Of a DNA stretch of 5,759 nucleotides, positions 4,192 to 5,759 are shown piece by piece. Below the pieces are notes generated by a model. It searched no databases. It was given only the letters and a program-made list of their open reading frames with translations, and had not been told where the DNA came from. The DNA is from Bacteroidales bacterium UBA4230 (lineage in GTDB: Bacteria > Bacteroidota > Bacteroidia > Bacteroidales > UBA932): assembly GCA_002395605.1 (NCBI GenBank), contig DGXO01000020.1, forward strand, positions 16,896-22,654. The letters run 5' to 3'. Numbering within the stretch: the stretch's first letter is position 1; the number at the start of each line of letters is the position of its first letter. Position numbers and translations under genes: made by a program.

Positions 4192-5649
4192 ATGAGTATC
4201 AAAGATTTGGAGCCGAAGATTGTATGGAACAACTTCTACAATCTCACCCGTATCCCCCGCCCTTCAAAGCATGAGGGCAAAGTGATTGAATACCTTTACA
4301 ACTGGGGCGTTTCCCACGGATTTGAGACCATCCGCGACAAAGGCGGCAACATCATCATCCGCGTTCCCGCCACTCCCGGCATGGAAAACCGCCGCGGAAT
4401 CATCATCCAGGGCCACATGGACATGGTGCCCCAGAAGACCTCCGATTCCAACCACGACTTTCTGAAGGACCCCATCAACGCATACGTAGACGGCGAATGG
4501 GTTACCGCAGACCGCACCACCCTTGGTGCCGATAATGGCATGGGCGTGGCCCTTGGCCTCTCTGCAATCGAGGACCCTTCCGTGAAGCACGGTCCCATTG
4601 AAATCCTTGTCACCTACGACGAAGAAACCGGCATGACCGGCGCCAACACCCTGAAGCCCGGCGTCCTCAAAGGCGACATCCTCTTGAACCTTGACTCAGA
4701 GCAGGAAGGCGAACTTTGCGTCGGATGCGCAGGCGGCCTGGATGTATCGGCCACATTCAAATACCTTAAATACAACACTCCCGCTGGTTACAAAGGCCTC
4801 ACGGTAATAGTGAAGGGCCTTCAGGGCGGCCACTCCGGCATGGACATCTCACTTTACAGGGCAAACGCCAACAAGGCCATGGCCCGCATGCTCCTTCCCA
4901 CAATTGAGCTTCTGGGCGTAAAGGTGGCTTCCTTCACCGGAGGTTCCCTCCGCAACGCCATCCCGTTTGAGGCAACCGCAGAAATCGCCGTCCCTCAGGA
5001 AAACCTTGCCGCCGTGCGCCAGATGATAGAGTCCGAGTTCGGCCGCATCAAGGCCGAATTCGCCGAATCCGACCCCACCGCAACACTTATAGTTGAAGAG
5101 TGCGCCGCGGCTCCCAAGCACATCCAGCCTTCAGTGATGGTACGTGCCGTCAAGGCCATGCTGGCCTGCCCTTCAGGGGTCATCCGCATGTCCCGCACCA
5201 TGAAAGGCCTCACTGAGACCTCCATCAACATGGCTATCGTGCGCACAGAAAAGGGCAAGATTACCATCCACAGCCTCATGAGAAGCTCCGTGAACAGCGC
5301 CAAGGCGGCCCTTGCCACCCGCGTACGCTGCATCTTCGAGCTCGCTGGCGCAGACTCCGTAGAGTTTGCAGGCGGCTACAGCGGCTGGACTCCTAAGCTT
5401 GACACTCCTATGAACAAGATCATGATGGAGCAGTACAAGAAGGTAACCGGAGAAGACATGGAAATCATGGCCACCCACGGCGGCCTTGAGTGCGCCCTCC
5501 TTGGAGCCAAATATCCCAACTGGGAAATGGTGTCCGTAGGCCCCACCATCAAGTATCCCCACAGCCCGGATGAAAAAGTGAACATCGCCTCCGTAGCCCG
5601 CACCTGGGAATATCTGAAGGCCGTTCTTGAAAATGTACCCGTAAAATAG
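4192..5649 (+). CDS. pepD: Aminoacyl-histidine dipeptidase (cytosol non-specific dipeptidase, M20C)
   Basis: The 485-residue protein aligns by eye along its length with E. coli PepD, a two-zinc cytoplasmic enzyme that cleaves Xaa-His and many other dipeptides. Shared blocks are IPRPSKHE (21-28), GNIIIRVPAT-GMENRR (52-68), GHMDMVPQK (74-82), HDFLKDPI (88-95), TTLGADNGMG (109-118), DEETGMTGA (143-151) and LDSEQEGE (167-174). Expected metal ligands and catalytic residues are all present: H75, D77 (catalytic), D114 (bridging), E144 (general base), E145, D168 and H457 in the YPHSPDE segment. The lid/dimer domain with GLQGGHSGMDI lies in the middle. Length is normal. The start is preceded by a 19-bp, almost purely A/T gap after the DUF4831 stop, with no SD. 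A POT-family peptide transporter follows 9 bp downstream, matching the enzyme's role in using imported peptides. Confidence 0.95.
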   Translation: MSIKDLEPKIVWNNFYNLTRIPRPSKHEGKVIEYLYNWGVSHGFETIRDKGGNIIIRVPATPGMENRRGIIIQGHMDMVPQKTSDSNHDFLKDPINAYVDGEWVTADRTTLGADNGMGVALGLSAIEDPSVKHGPIEILVTYDEETGMTGANTLKPGVLKGDILLNLDSEQEGELCVGCAGGLDVSATFKYLKYNTPAGYKGLTVIVKGLQGGHSGMDISLYRANANKAMARMLLPTIELLGVKVASFTGGSLRNAIPFEATAEIAVPQENLAAVRQMIESEFGRIKAEFAESDPTATLIVEECAAAPKHIQPSVMVRAVKAMLACPSGVIRMSRTMKGLTETSINMAIVRTEKGKITIHSLMRSSVNSAKAALATRVRCIFELAGADSVEFAGGYSGWTPKLDTPMNKIMMEQYKKVTGEDMEIMATHGGLECALLGAKYPNWEMVSVGPTIKYPHSPDEKVNIASVARTWEYLKAVLENVPVK

Positions 5650-5658
5650 TTTCTGATT

Positions 5659-5759
5659 ATGTTCAAAGGACAACCTAAAGGACTCTTCGCCCTTGCCCTT
5701 GCCAACACCGGCGAGCGCTTCGGCTACTATACAATGATAGCGGTATTCGCCCTCTTCCT
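5659..5759 (+). CDS. POT-family peptide MFS transporter, N-terminal part (cut by the window edge)
   Basis: The 33 complete codons read MFKGQPKGLFALALANTGER and continue FGYYTMIAVFALF. This is the start of the first membrane helix of a proton-coupled oligopeptide transporter of the type common in Bacteroidales. GERFGYY corresponds to the ExxERFxYY motif of the family, but the first acidic position is Asn here (N-T-G-E-R), so only the second Glu and the Arg of the proton-coupling triad remain. I believe this is shared by related Bacteroidales transporters rather than a defect. The gene starts 9 bp after pepD, so the two are almost certainly one transcript. Substrate specificity cannot be judged from the fragment. 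Confidence 0.85.
   Translation, partial: MFKGQPKGLFALALANTGERFGYYTMIAVFALF

Noticed and set aside
5173..5673. Antisense open frames within pepD (also 4264-4613 and 4849-5333)
   Set aside because: They overlie a fully conserved M20C peptidase and show no family features; they reflect codon bias.

Overview
The window looks like a chromosome segment of a gut-type member of the Bacteroidota, most likely order Bacteroidales. Three things point there: the bS6/bS18 proteins have the Bacteroidetes form (S18 begins with a CRFKK motif); the DUF4831-type protein and the POT transporter N-terminus (GERFGYYTM) match Bacteroidales families; and promoters follow the TTTG / TAnnTTTG pattern, while almost every start codon lacks a Shine-Dalgarno sequence. 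Genus cannot be told from this stretch.

Left end (1-627, minus strand): the start of the ribosomal protein operon rpsF-rpsR. It has a near-perfect Bacteroidetes promoter (596-627), a hairpin at the very 5' end of the predicted transcript (561-591), rpsF, and then the first 37 codons of rpsR. rpsR is preceded by a strong SD sequence, the only one at a start codon in the window, which fits the known idea that bS18 controls its own translation in this phylum.

Middle (about 628-2253): an AT-rich island, in clear contrast to the GC-rich DNA after it. It holds two unrecognised, probably exported proteins on the plus strand (837-1274 and 1436-1909), two diverged copies of a ~75 bp repeat (1325-1400 and 1995-2070), a possible 45-residue protein on the minus strand covering the second copy (1964-2101), and two tandem palindromic units spaced exactly 52 bp apart (2113-2206). 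No transposase, integrase, tRNA or CRISPR array is seen.

Right part (2237-5759, plus strand): a compact set of housekeeping genes read in one direction: a lipid A-type lauroyl/myristoyl acyltransferase (LpxL/HtrB family), a DUF4831-like exported protein overlapping it by an ATGA, an aminoacyl-histidine dipeptidase (pepD) 19 bp further, and, 9 bp after that, the start of a POT-family peptide transporter. The last two make functional sense together: the transporter would bring in di/tripeptides and PepD would cleave them in the cytoplasm. A link between these and the first two genes is not evident from sequence.

The strongest second-look items are the SD in front of rpsR, the rpsF leader hairpin, and the repeat/palindrome content of the AT-rich island. 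I see no clear new multi-gene system.
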